Assembly: GCA_042091275.1 (NCBI GenBank)
Contig: JBELHR010000010.1
Location: forward strand, 1 to 64,000
Reading direction: 5' to 3'
Origin: JBELHR01 sp042091275
GTDB lineage: Bacteria; Bacteroidota; Bacteroidia; Flavobacteriales; Flavobacteriaceae
DNA length: 64,000 nt
The translations under genes and the position numbers were made by a program. Every line of letters begins with the position of its first letter. Within the stretch, counting starts at the first letter, position 1. The notes below the pieces were generated by a model that searched no databases, was not told where the DNA came from, and worked only from the letters and a program-made list of their open reading frames with translations. This document shows, one piece after another, positions 8,205 to 18,881 of this stretch.

Positions 8205-8897
8205 ATGAATTTTAGATTTACCCTATCTCTTTTAGCAATATTAAGTTTCACATCCACTCAAGCTCAAATCGACGAGGATCAACTAGGATCTTGGTATATG
8301 TATTTTTTCGATGCAAAAATTGGAGATAAGGGATGGGGAGTCCAAGGCGATGTTCAATATAGAAATTGGAATGTTATTGGAGATCTAGAACAATTGTTAC
8401 TCCGAGGAGGAGTTACCTATAGTCCCGAAAACTGGAATGCAAAATTCACCTTAGGTTACGGAAATATTCAAACTGGAGAGTTTGGAGATGGTACCGATAA
8501 GGTTTCAGAGAGTAGAATTTATCAAGAAGCTTTGATTCCTCAAAAATTGGGTTGGAGAATATTTTTAAAACACAGATTTCGCTACGAGCAAAGATGGGTT
8601 GAAAACCAAGATATGAGAACTAGGTATCGCTATAATCTTTTTATAAACGTACCATTGAATTCAGCTACAATTCAAAAGAATTCGCTGTATCTGGCTTTAT
8701 ACAACGAATTATTTATCAATGGTCAAAGAGATATAGGGTCTGGCAAGACAGTAGAGCTTTTTGATAGAAATAGAGCCTATGGTGCCATGGGATATGCTCT
8801 AAAGGACAATCTAAAAGTTCAATTTGGGATAATGAGACAGACCACAAACTCTTGGGCAAAAAATCAACTCCAATTTAGTCTACACCACAGTTTCTAA
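8205..8897 (+). CDS. DUF2490 outer-membrane beta-barrel protein
   Basis: 230-aa protein with a cleavable signal (FTLSLLAILSFTSTQAQ), then alternating beta-strand-like sequence ending in the phenylalanine HHSF typical of outer-membrane barrels. It matches the DUF2490 pattern (LGSWYMYFFDAKIGDKGWGVQG in pieces, FRYEQRWVEN). Function of the family is unknown. I start at ATG 8205 because the in-frame TTG at 8175 would put ten charged and polar residues before the signal. The stop lies within a 55-bp block that is repeated beyond the N-gap, so the 3' end is unaffected by the gap. Confidence 0.85.
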   Translation: MNFRFTLSLLAILSFTSTQAQIDEDQLGSWYMYFFDAKIGDKGWGVQGDVQYRNWNVIGDLEQLLLRGGVTYSPENWNAKFTLGYGNIQTGEFGDGTDKVSESRIYQEALIPQKLGWRIFLKHRFRYEQRWVENQDMRTRYRYNLFINVPLNSATIQKNSLYLALYNELFINGQRDIGSGKTVELFDRNRAYGAMGYALKDNLKVQFGIMRQTTNSWAKNQLQFSLHHSF

Positions 8898-8932
8898 TTA
8901 CTAAAGGTTCCATCCCACTGAAAAACAGCAGA
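8878..8932. repeat. 55-bp direct repeat, left copy (contig end)
   Basis: Exact copy of 9033-9087, ending directly at the N-run. The length of exactly 55 and the position at both gap edges suggest the two contigs overlap by one k-mer rather than a biological repeat. Confidence 0.9.
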
Positions 8933-9032
8933 NNNNNNNNNNNNNNNNNNNNNNNNNNNNNNNNNNNNNNNNNNNNNNNNNNNNNNNNNNNNNNNNNNNN
9001 NNNNNNNNNNNNNNNNNNNNNNNNNNNNNNNN
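8933..9032. other. Assembly gap, 100 N
   Basis: Run of 100 undetermined bases, a conventional scaffolding value rather than a measured length. Flanked on both sides by the same 55 bp, so the true gap length is probably minus 55, with nothing missing. Confidence 0.95.
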
Positions 9033-9048
9033 GTCTACACCACAGTTT

Positions 9049-10653
<1,605 letters not shown>

Positions 10654-10768
10654 AGCTCGAAAATTTAAAACTCTAAGGTACTTTTTAAAAGTCCTGTAAG
10701 CTGTGCTTTTCGATGAATGGCTTAAATTGTTGTTTAAAGTACAATTAACTTTAGATTAATGATTTTAG

Positions 10769-12160
10769 TTATTTTCCAATACAAAAGTTTGCAAAAATAT
10801 TACCTAACAAATCATCTGTACTTACTTCACCTGTAATTTCTCCTAAATGATGCAAAGCCTCCCGAATATCAATAGCCAAAAGATCTGTGGAACGTTCTTG
10901 TTCCATGCCTATTCGTATCTCGTCTAAAGAGCTCAAGGCTTTTGTCAAGGCTTCAAAATGTCTAGAATTACTTACAATCAGCTCATTATTGCTCAATTTC
11001 CCAGTGTTAACTAATCCTAGCAGTTCCATTTTCAATTGATCGACACCAATTCTCTCTTTGGCAGAAATATATATGGGCTCCAAGTCATCGAACAGATCCT
11101 CGAGGCTCTTTTTCTCTACACCATCTATTTTGTTGATTAACAAAAGGATACGCTTTCCTTGATGCTTTTCTTTAATTTTTTCAATCTCTTCTTCGATTAT
11201 ATTTTTTTGTTTTGCGTCTAGTTCTCGGGCATCCACCAGATATAGAACGATTTGGGACTGCTCAATTTTCTCAAAAGTTTTTTGAATACCAATAGTCTCT
11301 ACTCGATCCTCAGTATTTCGTATACCGGCTGTATCCACAAATCTAAAAGCGACACCGTCAATACTAATTTCGTCTTCTATACTGTCTCTAGTAGTTCCTG
11401 CTATATCCGAAACAATAGCTCGCTCCTCGTTGAGTAGGGCATTTAGCAGGGTAGATTTACCCACATTTGGTTTTCCAACAATTGCTACTGGAATACCGTT
11501 TTTGATAACATTTCCCAAGGCAAATGAATCGATTAGACTCTTTAAAACCCCGGAAATACGTCTTATTAAAAGCTCGAATTCTTTTCTATCTGCAAAATCT
11601 ACATCCTCTTCGGCAAAATCCAATTCCAACTCCATAAGAGAAGCAAAATTTAACAGCTCCTGCCTCAATTCTTGCAATTGATTGGAAAAGCCTCCTCTCA
11701 TTTGTTGCATAGCTATTTGATGCGCAGATTCCGAGTCCGAAGCAATAAGGTCTGCGACTGCCTCGGCTTGAGACAAGTCCATTTTACCGTTTAAAAAAGC
11801 CCTTAAAGTATATTCTCCAGGTTCTGCCATACGTGCTCCCTTATGCAGACAAAGACGAATTATTTCTTGTTGAATAAACAGAGAACCGTGACAAGAGATT
11901 TCAATTACGTCCTCTCCGGTATACGAATTGGGGTTTTTGAAAATACTAACCAAAACCTCGTCGAGTATGGTTTCGTTTTTGACTATATGACCCAAATGAA
12001 GCGTATGTGATTTTTGATCGATGAGTTTTTTACCGTCTTTAACGGACTTAAAAACCTGATCGGCTATTTCGATGGACTGAGGTCCGGATAATCTTATAAC
12101 TGCAATTGCTCCAACACCTGATGCCGTAGCCAGAGCGAGAATAGTATCTGAATTTGTCAT
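10769..12160 (-). CDS. mnmE: tRNA uridine-5-carboxymethylaminomethyl GTPase
   Basis: GTPase that with MnmG makes cmnm5U34 on tRNAs; cytoplasmic homodimer. 463 aa, usual length. N-terminal folate-binding domain begins DTILALATASGVGAIAVIRLSG; the G domain has GKPNVGKST (G1), DIAGTTRD (G2) and DTAGIR (G3), NKID (G4). The C-terminus ends FCIGK with the essential Cys. It lies 17 bp after the DUF4268 gene, and the tRNA hydroxylase miaE is just upstream, so this is a small tRNA-modification cluster. Confidence 0.97.
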   Translation of the reverse strand: MTNSDTILALATASGVGAIAVIRLSGPQSIEIADQVFKSVKDGKKLIDQKSHTLHLGHIVKNETILDEVLVSIFKNPNSYTGEDVIEISCHGSLFIQQEIIRLCLHKGARMAEPGEYTLRAFLNGKMDLSQAEAVADLIASDSESAHQIAMQQMRGGFSNQLQELRQELLNFASLMELELDFAEEDVDFADRKEFELLIRRISGVLKSLIDSFALGNVIKNGIPVAIVGKPNVGKSTLLNALLNEERAIVSDIAGTTRDSIEDEISIDGVAFRFVDTAGIRNTEDRVETIGIQKTFEKIEQSQIVLYLVDARELDAKQKNIIEEEIEKIKEKHQGKRILLLINKIDGVEKKSLEDLFDDLEPIYISAKERIGVDQLKMELLGLVNTGKLSNNELIVSNSRHFEALTKALSSLDEIRIGMEQERSTDLLAIDIREALHHLGEITGEVSTDDLLGNIFANFCIGK

Positions 12161-12177
12161 AAAACAAAGGTATTGAA

Positions 12178-12615
12178 TTATAGATTGGCTTGTTCGATAA
12201 AGTCCTTATAGTCCTCAAAAAACTCCTCGAGGACAGTCATTTTATCCTTCATAAAGAGAAATGCTTCTCTCCAAGTGTTTTTATTGTAAATACTGAATTT
12301 ATTTGGATAAGAAATATATATCCAATGAACCGTTTTACCTGAGCTCAGAACATAATTATCGTCGTAAACAATATTTGGAATGCAATCGGTCAAAATAGAC
12401 TGCAAAGCTTGAAATTGCTCAAAGAGTAATTCGTTTTTAGCACTATTATTGGAATTGATTTCGATGGCGACATGTAAATCTTTTCTACCGGCATCAAATT
12501 TAAACGAGAGACCTTTGATCTTTGTCCTGTATAGAATCCATTTTCTAGGAAAGGACTTCCCAAAACTAGTCCAAAATTCTTCTCTTAAATTAGCGGCTTC
12601 TTCCTTGCTGAACAT
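12178..12615 (-). CDS. DUF4268 domain protein
   Basis: 145-aa soluble protein resembling DUF4268 (FWTSFGKSFPRKWILYRT, KFDAGRKDLHVAIEI, FLMKDKMTVLEEFFEDY-like end). In other proteins this domain often sits behind restriction or nuclease-like domains; here it is stand-alone. The start shares base 12615 with the last base of the miaE stop, so the two are translationally coupled, and mnmE follows 17 bp later. Role unknown. Confidence 0.8.
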   Translation of the reverse strand: MFSKEEAANLREEFWTSFGKSFPRKWILYRTKIKGLSFKFDAGRKDLHVAIEINSNNSAKNELLFEQFQALQSILTDCIPNIVYDDNYVLSSGKTVHWIYISYPNKFSIYNKNTWREAFLFMKDKMTVLEEFFEDYKDFIEQANL

Positions 12616-13196
12616 TAGCCATGAACTTTTGCTTCCCTACCTCTTGTGCGCATCATATCTGCTTCAAATTGTAAAAGATTCTGCCATTTTCTATCTACGA
12701 TATCTCTATCCTGATACTGTCTTGCAAAAGCTAAAAAGGTAGTGTAGTGGTTTGCTTCTGAAATCATAAGCTCTTTATAGAACTCAGACAACTCTTTATC
12801 TTGCATATTTTCAGAAAACACCTTAAAACGTTCACAACTTCTAGCCTCGATAAGGGCAGCGACAAGAAGTCTAGAGATTAGGGCCTCCGTTCTGTCTTTA
12901 GTCTTTGGGAAAAATCCTTGTAAATTCTTGGCGTAATCGTTCTTTTGAGCCCTTCCCAATACCAAGCCTCTCGATTTCATCAATTCGTGAACTTGATCAA
13001 AATGCTGCATTTCCTCAATGGCTATGCTACTCATCTCGGTAACCAATTCGGCTTCTTCCGAATAGTTAATAATTATGGACATGGCGTTAGAAGCAGCTTT
13101 CTGTTCGGCAAAAGCGTGATCTGTTAGGATTTGCTCTAAATTGTCTTTGGCAATTTCTGCCCAAGCAGTTTCTGTATCAAATTTTAATCCTAGCAT
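12615..13196 (-). CDS. miaE: tRNA-(ms2)io6A-hydroxylase
   Basis: Non-haem diiron monooxygenase hydroxylating the isopentenyl group of (ms2)i6A37 in tRNA. 193 aa. A four-helix ferritin-like bundle with iron-ligand motifs DHAFAEQKAASNA, IEEMQHFDQVHEL, ALIEARSCERF and EANHY. It fits with miaA, which lies in this window at 39845-40759, and sits beside mnmE, another tRNA modification gene. Upstream spacing to dnaX is 77 bp, so it may have its own promoter, though I see no clear -7 box. Confidence 0.92.
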   Translation of the reverse strand: MLGLKFDTETAWAEIAKDNLEQILTDHAFAEQKAASNAMSIIINYSEEAELVTEMSSIAIEEMQHFDQVHELMKSRGLVLGRAQKNDYAKNLQGFFPKTKDRTEALISRLLVAALIEARSCERFKVFSENMQDKELSEFYKELMISEANHYTTFLAFARQYQDRDIVDRKWQNLLQFEADMMRTRGREAKVHG

Positions 13197-13273
13197 AATT
13201 TCAAGTGTATTAATTTCTTTATCTGTGGTTCTATTGGCGAAATTACTAACTTAATTCCAAAACTTAATTCAAA

Positions 13274-14940
13274 TTATAAATCGAGTTTAAACCGCTGTCT
13301 CAAAATCCTTAGATTGGGATTGTTTTCTTGCATTTTTTTATATTTTTCCTCGGGAGTATAGATGAATTTTTTCTGAATGGTTTCCTTAACTGTGATATGT
13401 AATTTTATATCGTAGTTATTTAGCGAAGATCTCAGAAAGGTCATAAGGGGATTGCTTCCTTTTTCTAATTGATTCTTCATCAAGTCATTGGGAAGTTCCA
13501 AATTCAATTTACTTCCCATAGCGATGGGGTGGTTAGCTGCCAATACACTCGCTAAAGATTTTTGCCCATCTTCAATTAATTCTGTGATGTATTTGTTCCA
13601 TAAAATCGTTAAATCCTCTTGACTAAAAGGTTTCTTGGGCATATTGGTGAAATCTTCCTTTTCCTCTTCAATCACCTCTTCTTTAGCCTGGTCTAAATTT
13701 TTTAGAGAAAACGCAGATACGCGACGCTCCGACGGATCGAGACGTTTGATTTTTGGCTTGACTGGTTCGGGAACTTCGGGTTTTGAAACTTTTGGTTTGC
13801 TTACCGGTGGTGGGGTAGAATAGCTCCTTTTGTTAAAGAAACTCGGAGGAATTATGAAGTTAGGACTTTTTTTTTTTCAGTAGGAAAGGTAATCGAAGCG
13901 ACCTGCATCAGACACAACTCCACCAAAAGTCGTTGGTTCTTACTGGATTTAAAATCCAAATCACAGCGGTTTAGTTTTTCGATAGCAGCTATTAAAAAGG
14001 ACATTTCCGATTTTGCAGATTGTTCGAGGTATTGTTTTTTTGTTCGATCTCCCACCTGCAACAATTCGATGGTTTGTTTGTCCTTTGCAACAAGTAAATC
14101 TCGCAGATGCGCTCCAAAACCAATCACAAAGTGATGGGCGTCAAAACCCTTTTCTAAGATACTGTCAAAATGCAAAAGTAATTCGGGAATATTGTTCTCC
14201 AAGGCTAGATCAGTCGCCTTGAAATAGGCTTCATAATCCAATACATTCAAATTGCTTGTAACCGCTTCACGAGTGAGTTTGTTTCCTGAGAAACTGACAA
14301 CTCTATCAAAAATAGACAAGGCATCTCTCATGGCACCATCCGCCTTTTGAGCAATAATATGCAAGGCGTCATCTTCTGCATCAACTCCTTCACTTTCCGC
14401 TATAGTTTTGAGGTAATTCTTAGCATCCAAAACAGAAATACGCTTAAAATCATATATCTGGCAGCGAGACAAAATAGTAGGTATGATTTTGTGTTTTTCA
14501 GTCGTGGCCAGTATAAAAATGGCATGACTCGGCGGCTCTTCCAAAGTCTTTAAAAAGGCATTAAAGGCTGCTGAGGATAGCATGTGCACCTCATCGATAA
14601 TATACACCTTATAATTACCTGTTTGTGGAGGAATTCTTACTTGATCTGTAAGGGCTCGAATATCATCTACTGAATTGTTCGAGGCAGCATCTAATTCAAA
14701 AATATTAAAGGAGAAGTCTTCCTCTGCCTGTGAATTACTATCCTCTTGATTTATGTTTTTTGCTAAGATTCTTGCACAAGTTGTTTTCCCGACCCCTCTA
14801 GGTCCAGTAAACAATAGGGCTTGAGCCAAATGATTCTGCTTTATGGCATTTTCTAAAGTCTTTGTAATCGCTTGTTGACCAACTACTTCTTCAAAAGTTT
14901 TTGGTCTATATTTTCGCGCAGATACAATAAATGGTTCCAT
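13274..14940 (-). CDS. dnaX: DNA polymerase III tau subunit, requires -1 shift at A11 run
   Basis: Clamp-loader ATPase. The zero frame encodes residues 1-358 (ATPase domains: Walker A TGPRGVGKTT at 45-54, IIDEVHML, sensor SRC). Following the run of 11 A at 13867-13877 the zero frame stops after four more codons. A -1 shift (or one extra A in the mRNA) opens a frame with no stop down to 13274: first SPNFIIPPSF, then a Pro/Lys/Glu-rich linker (STPPPVSKPKV), then a C-terminal domain (DLTILWNKYITELIEDG, LRILRQRFKLDL) typical of tau. The shifted product would be 555 aa. Either programmed slippage or a sequencing error in the homopolymer. The zinc-finger cysteines of classical DnaX are absent. Confidence 0.85.
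13852..14940 (-). CDS. dnaX: DnaX gamma-like short product (zero frame)
   Basis: Zero-frame 362-aa product holding the AAA+ domains and the collar domain but no tau tail; it ends EKKKVLTS. This is close to where E. coli gamma (431 aa) and the short Thermus product end relative to the domains. If the A11 run is real, this would be the gamma form made without slippage; if the run is miscounted, it does not exist. Start ATG 14940 gives MEPFIVSARKYRPKTFEEVVG, the conserved N-terminus. Confidence 0.6.
   Translation of the reverse strand: MEPFIVSARKYRPKTFEEVVGQQAITKTLENAIKQNHLAQALLFTGPRGVGKTTCARILAKNINQEDSNSQAEEDFSFNIFELDAASNNSVDDIRALTDQVRIPPQTGNYKVYIIDEVHMLSSAAFNAFLKTLEEPPSHAIFILATTEKHKIIPTILSRCQIYDFKRISVLDAKNYLKTIAESEGVDAEDDALHIIAQKADGAMRDALSIFDRVVSFSGNKLTREAVTSNLNVLDYEAYFKATDLALENNIPELLLHFDSILEKGFDAHHFVIGFGAHLRDLLVAKDKQTIELLQVGDRTKKQYLEQSAKSEMSFLIAAIEKLNRCDLDFKSSKNQRLLVELCLMQVASITFPTEKKKVLTS
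13867..13877 (-). promoter_or_regulatory. A11 slippage site in dnaX
   Basis: Eleven consecutive A on the coding strand, read GAA AAA AAA AAA GTC. Long A runs are slippage sites for RNA polymerase (Thermus thermophilus dnaX uses nine) and permit tandem tRNA-Lys slip. I see no convincing stimulatory hairpin just downstream (only a 4-bp CUCC/GGAG pairing). Confidence 0.65.
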
Positions 14941-14970
14941 AAAAAAAGCAGGTTCTTAAAACAAAAATAA

Positions 14971-16734
14971 TTAGTTACGATAGATTTTATGGTATAAATC
15001 GCTATAAATTTCTTTAATAATTTTACGCTTCATTTTCATGGTAGGAGTTAAATGTCCTCCTTCGATAGTCCAAGCATTTGGTGTCAATTCAAAACACTTT
15101 ACTTGTTCCCATTTACCAAATTTTTTGTTGGCAAAGGATACCTCTTCTTCAATCCGTTTATTGACTTCTGTATTGTTTTTCCAAGCCGATTTATCTCTAC
15201 CTAAATCAATATTTCTTCTCTTTGCCCATTCTTCGACAAATTCAAAGTTCATTTGAATAAAAGCAGCAGGCATTTTCTCTCCTTCTCCGATTACCATTGC
15301 TTGTTCGATAAATCTAGATTGTTTGAGTACGTTTTCCAAAAGGGCAGGGGCAACGTATTTACCTCCTGAAGTTTTAAACATCTCTTTCTTACGATCGGTA
15401 ATTCTCAAGAAACCATCTTTATCAATTTCACCGATATCTCCGGTATGAAAATATTCTCCTGTCATTACCTCAGAAGTTTTCTCTTCATCCTTATAATACC
15501 CTTTCATGATATTAGGACCTTTGGCTAAAATTTCTCCATCTTCTGCAATTTTAACGGTTACACCGTCTACAATGCGACCAACGGTTCCAATTCTAAACCC
15601 AAAATTTTCTTGAGCATTAACTGCAATAACTGGAGAAGTCTCTGTAAGTCCATATCCTTCCATAACTGGAAGCTGAGCTGCTGCAAAAATCCTCGCTAGT
15701 CTCTTTTGAAGTGGGGCTGATCCAGAAACCATAAAGTCTAACTCTCCACCTAACGCTGCTTGCCACTTGGAGAAAATCAACTTTCTAGCCACAGCTAATT
15801 TCTTCTCGTACCACCACCCATTCTTTCCATAAGGCTCATAATTGAGACCTATATCTATGGCCCAAAAGAACAGTGCCTTTTTAATTCCACTTAATTCTGC
15901 ACCTTTCGCATATATTTTATCGTATATTTTTTCGTAGAGTCTCGGAACAGCAGTCATCACATTTGGTTTTACCTCCTGCACGTTTTCCATCATAGTCTCT
16001 ATGGATTCTGCGAAATAGATTTGCACGCCATAGTACATATATAAATAAGTTACCATACGTTCAAATACGTGACATATCGGAAGAAAACTCAACGCTCTTG
16101 AACCAGAACTGATAGGAATTCTATCTTCACATGTTAAAACATTCGAAACTAGGTTTTTATGACTTAGCATAACTCCTTTAGGTCTTCCAGTTGTTCCAGA
16201 TGTATATATCAGAGTGGCCAAATCGTCTTCTTGGACACCGTCGCGAAGCTCCTTGACCTGAGTCATTAGACCCGCATCTTCAATAATTAAATTCTTCCAA
16301 TGATTAAAATCTTTAAGAAAGTCGAATGTAAAGAGTTCTTGCACTTGAGTTTCGCTCATCAATCCACTGATTTTCTTTGCGAGATACGCATCATTTACAA
16401 AACAAAATTTTGCTTCAGAATGATTCAAAACATAGGTAAAATCATCTTCAGAAATAGTTGGGTAAATCGGTACGTTCTGGGCACCAATTTGCAGCAAAGC
16501 GTAATCCAATAAATGCCATTCGGTTCTATTGTTACTGGATATTACAGCAACTTTATCATTTTTTTTGACCCCTAGATTTAACAAACCACAACTTAATTGA
16601 TCAATGGTTTTTACCATTTCCTCTGAGCTGATAGATTTGTAGCTACCATTTTCTTTGCTTGACAAAGCCTTTTGTTGAGGATAATTAGCTAGTTGGTGGT
16701 GGGGTATATCAAATAAACGTTTAATCTGTTTCAT
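14971..16734 (-). CDS. Long-chain fatty acid-CoA ligase
   Basis: AMP-forming acyl-CoA synthetase, 587 aa, activating fatty acids with ATP and CoA. The AMP-binding P-loop is LIYTSGTTGRPKG, followed by YGLTETSP (A5) and TGDIGEIDKDGFLRITDRKKE (A7/A8 region). It resembles the FadD/ACSL group including FAA1-type bacterial proteins. I start at ATG 16734 (MKQIKRLFDIPHHQLANYP) instead of the 14-residue longer ORF start. It is divergent from a ketoacyl synthase III homologue across 281 bp in which I see only the latter's -7 box. Confidence 0.93.
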   Translation of the reverse strand: MKQIKRLFDIPHHQLANYPQQKALSSKENGSYKSISSEEMVKTIDQLSCGLLNLGVKKNDKVAVISSNNRTEWHLLDYALLQIGAQNVPIYPTISEDDFTYVLNHSEAKFCFVNDAYLAKKISGLMSETQVQELFTFDFLKDFNHWKNLIIEDAGLMTQVKELRDGVQEDDLATLIYTSGTTGRPKGVMLSHKNLVSNVLTCEDRIPISSGSRALSFLPICHVFERMVTYLYMYYGVQIYFAESIETMMENVQEVKPNVMTAVPRLYEKIYDKIYAKGAELSGIKKALFFWAIDIGLNYEPYGKNGWWYEKKLAVARKLIFSKWQAALGGELDFMVSGSAPLQKRLARIFAAAQLPVMEGYGLTETSPVIAVNAQENFGFRIGTVGRIVDGVTVKIAEDGEILAKGPNIMKGYYKDEEKTSEVMTGEYFHTGDIGEIDKDGFLRITDRKKEMFKTSGGKYVAPALLENVLKQSRFIEQAMVIGEGEKMPAAFIQMNFEFVEEWAKRRNIDLGRDKSAWKNNTEVNKRIEEEVSFANKKFGKWEQVKCFELTPNAWTIEGGHLTPTMKMKRKIIKEIYSDLYHKIYRN

Positions 16735-16988
16735 TCTAGTTTGTTTAGTAAGGTGCAAAATAGGAATTTTTAGCAAAGAAATATAGGCTAAGTCTCTTTT
16801 TTAGAAAAAACCTCCTAAAACCAAAGTCAAACTCAAAAAATAAAGTAATCTCGAAAATGGAACTACCTTAGTGCTATTACTTTCTGCTGAAATTTTAATA
16901 AACAAAGTCTAATTTTATCAGATTCGCAAAAAACTATTTACAAGCTTATTTTTCGTGAGGCATAAGAGTAGAAAGTAGGCAAAAGCTT

Positions 16989-16996
16989 TATATTTG
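16989..16996 (+). promoter_or_regulatory. -7 box TATATTTG
   Basis: Perfect TAnnTTTG 19 bp before the ATG at 17016. No TTG at the right distance, so -33 is weak. Confidence 0.5.
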
Positions 16997-17015
16997 GAGC
17001 AACTAAAACTTAACA

Positions 17016-18083
17016 ATGACTCCCAAAACATATATTTCTGGCCTAGGAAGTAGTATACCAACTACTGAGGTGAAGAATGATTTCTTTTTAGATCACAAAT
17101 TTTTGCATGAAAATGGAAGTTCGTTTGATCAAGAAAATGAAATTATAATTTCCAAATTCAACAGTATAACTGGTATTTCGGCAAGGCGTTATGCCTCTGA
17201 CAACAAAAAGGCTTCGGATTTGGCATTTGAAGCGGCTCAAGCCGCGATCGAAGATGCAAATATGGATAAGGAGAGTCTAGATTATATCATAGTTGCTCAT
17301 AATTTCGGTGATTTGCGACCAGGCTCTACCCAAGGAGATATACTTCCGAACTTGGCTTCTAGAGTGAAACAGTCTTTGGAGATCAAAAATTCAAACTGTG
17401 TGGCATATGACCTTTTATTCGGTTGTCCGGGTTGGTTGCAAGGAGTTATACATGCAGACGCCTTTATTAAAGGTGGTTTGGCCTCAAAAGTACTAATTAT
17501 AGGTGCAGAGACGCTCTCTCGAGTAGTGGATCACACCGATAGAGATTCCATGATATTTGCGGATGGTGCAGGAGCTTGTGTTTTGGAGTGCAATACAGAA
17601 CATCCCAAAAGAGGTATTCTAGCTAGTGCTACTAAAACTTTTGCGAACGAAGAGGCGGACTATTTATTTTCGGGTACTGGTCATAACCCTGTGGATACTA
17701 CGGAAGGGTATATTAAAATGAATGGACGAAAAATCTATGAATTTGCTTTGAATCAGGTTCCTTCGGCTATGAAAGTAGCCTTCGAAAAGTCAGGTGAAAA
17801 TATAGAAGATTTAAAAAAGATATTTATTCATCAAGCTAACGAAAAGATGGATGAAGCTATCGTTAAGCGCTTTTTCCGCTTGTATAAAAAGCAAGTTCCG
17901 CAAGGAATAATGCCCATGAATATTCACGAGTTAGGAAACTCCTCTGTCGCTACAATTCCCACTTTGATGGATATGGTTATCAATCAAAATTACAATGGAC
18001 ATGAAGTAGAAAGAGGAGATTTGATTATGCTAGCATCTGTAGGGGCCGGAATGAGTATCAACGCCGTTATCTACAGGTTTTAA
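17016..18083 (+). CDS. 3-oxoacyl-ACP synthase III-like enzyme
   Basis: Thiolase-fold condensing enzyme, 355 aa. The Cys-His-Asn triad is visible: Cys137 in LLFGCPGW, His272 in FIHQANEKM, Asn308 in ELGNSSVAT. ADGAGA and the C-terminal GAGMSINAVIYRF are also family features. It has longer insertions than housekeeping FabH (about 320 aa), and no fab genes surround it; it diverges from a long-chain acyl-CoA ligase. It may therefore make a special lipid rather than start bulk fatty acid synthesis (inference). Confidence 0.88.
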   Translation: MTPKTYISGLGSSIPTTEVKNDFFLDHKFLHENGSSFDQENEIIISKFNSITGISARRYASDNKKASDLAFEAAQAAIEDANMDKESLDYIIVAHNFGDLRPGSTQGDILPNLASRVKQSLEIKNSNCVAYDLLFGCPGWLQGVIHADAFIKGGLASKVLIIGAETLSRVVDHTDRDSMIFADGAGACVLECNTEHPKRGILASATKTFANEEADYLFSGTGHNPVDTTEGYIKMNGRKIYEFALNQVPSAMKVAFEKSGENIEDLKKIFIHQANEKMDEAIVKRFFRLYKKQVPQGIMPMNIHELGNSSVATIPTLMDMVINQNYNGHEVERGDLIMLASVGAGMSINAVIYRF

Positions 18084-18084
18084 T

Positions 18085-18846
18085 CTATTTCTTTTTTTTC
18101 TTTTTGTAGCGCTCCAAATTGCTTTTTGCTATTTCATCTGTCACAAATGGAAGAGATAGCATAACTACAAAACCACTATTTCGTACACTACTCGTAGTAA
18201 AGTTGTCTTTGAAAATATCATTCAGACCGTGGTAGTAACGCGCACGAATTAAAAGACCTTTTCCTTTTCTGGCACCTTGCATGTTAAAAGCGACCTCTGC
18301 AATTGGTCCCCAATCGAAAGAATTCGTGTACTTTTTAAATCCTTGGGTAAAAGTTCCTTCGTCAATAGTCAGATCAGCGGTCACATTTCCTCTAAAGGAC
18401 AACTGAGCACCACCGCTAAAACGCATTTTCCCACTATTTGTTTGATACGAGAAGATTAGTGGGACATCGATATAATTAAAATTAATTCGAGTTTTGTCGT
18501 CTGTAAAAAGTGCATCCAAATCTGTATTACCAGAATTCAAATCATAACTAGAAACTTGAGCCTGTCTTCGAGACACAAAATAAATAGCAGGAGTAAAATA
18601 AAAGTTGTCACTAAACTTTTTGTTCAATCCGATACCGAAATCAAAGGTAGTTCCTGCAAATTCAGAGCCTGCTAAATTGCTGTAACCCGCAAACCCTCCT
18701 CCCAATTCAAGAGAGATGTTAAATTCTTCTGAGGCTACTTTATCTCCAAAAATAAGCGCTAGAATAGCAGCCTGACTCTGACCTTGAAACGGGTTGGCGA
18801 CTAGAGCCAAAAATAAAAATAGCAGTGTTTTGTTAATATGTTTCAT
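18085..18846 (-). CDS. Outer-membrane beta-barrel protein
   Basis: 253-aa protein with an N-terminal signal (TLLFLFLALVANPFQGQSQA) and alternating beta-strand segments (ISLELGGGFAGYSNLAG, FYFTPAIYFVSRR, INFNYIDVPLIFSY) typical of the porin-like PorT/OmpA-type barrels of this phylum. It ends with a run of lysines (RYKKKKKK) after the last strand, unusual because barrels normally end in an aromatic residue; this may be a short periplasmic tail. Convergent with the ketoacyl synthase gene, 1 bp apart. Confidence 0.8.
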   Translation of the reverse strand: MKHINKTLLFLFLALVANPFQGQSQAAILALIFGDKVASEEFNISLELGGGFAGYSNLAGSEFAGTTFDFGIGLNKKFSDNFYFTPAIYFVSRRQAQVSSYDLNSGNTDLDALFTDDKTRINFNYIDVPLIFSYQTNSGKMRFSGGAQLSFRGNVTADLTIDEGTFTQGFKKYTNSFDWGPIAEVAFNMQGARKGKGLLIRARYYHGLNDIFKDNFTTSSVRNSGFVVMLSLPFVTDEIAKSNLERYKKKKKK

Positions 18847-18881
18847 AAGAATATCTTTTACTTAAAGATAAGCATTAAAAA

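Noticed and set aside
13274..13675. Separate hypothetical gene of 133 aa starting with GTG
   Set aside because: It is the continuation of dnaX in the -1 frame; the frame stays open upstream to the A11 run and encodes the tau linker.
13878..13980. Stimulatory hairpin for dnaX frameshifting
   Set aside because: Downstream of the run only a 4-bp pairing was found, and no Shine-Dalgarno-like element upstream; slippage would not need one.
13274..14940. dnaX as a pseudogene
   Set aside because: The gene is essential, both parts are well preserved, and the break is at a long A run where slippage or miscounting is expected.
16777..17015. Small gene or RNA in the 16735-17015 spacer
   Set aside because: AT-rich with no supported ORF or stable structure; only a -7 box at 16989 was kept.
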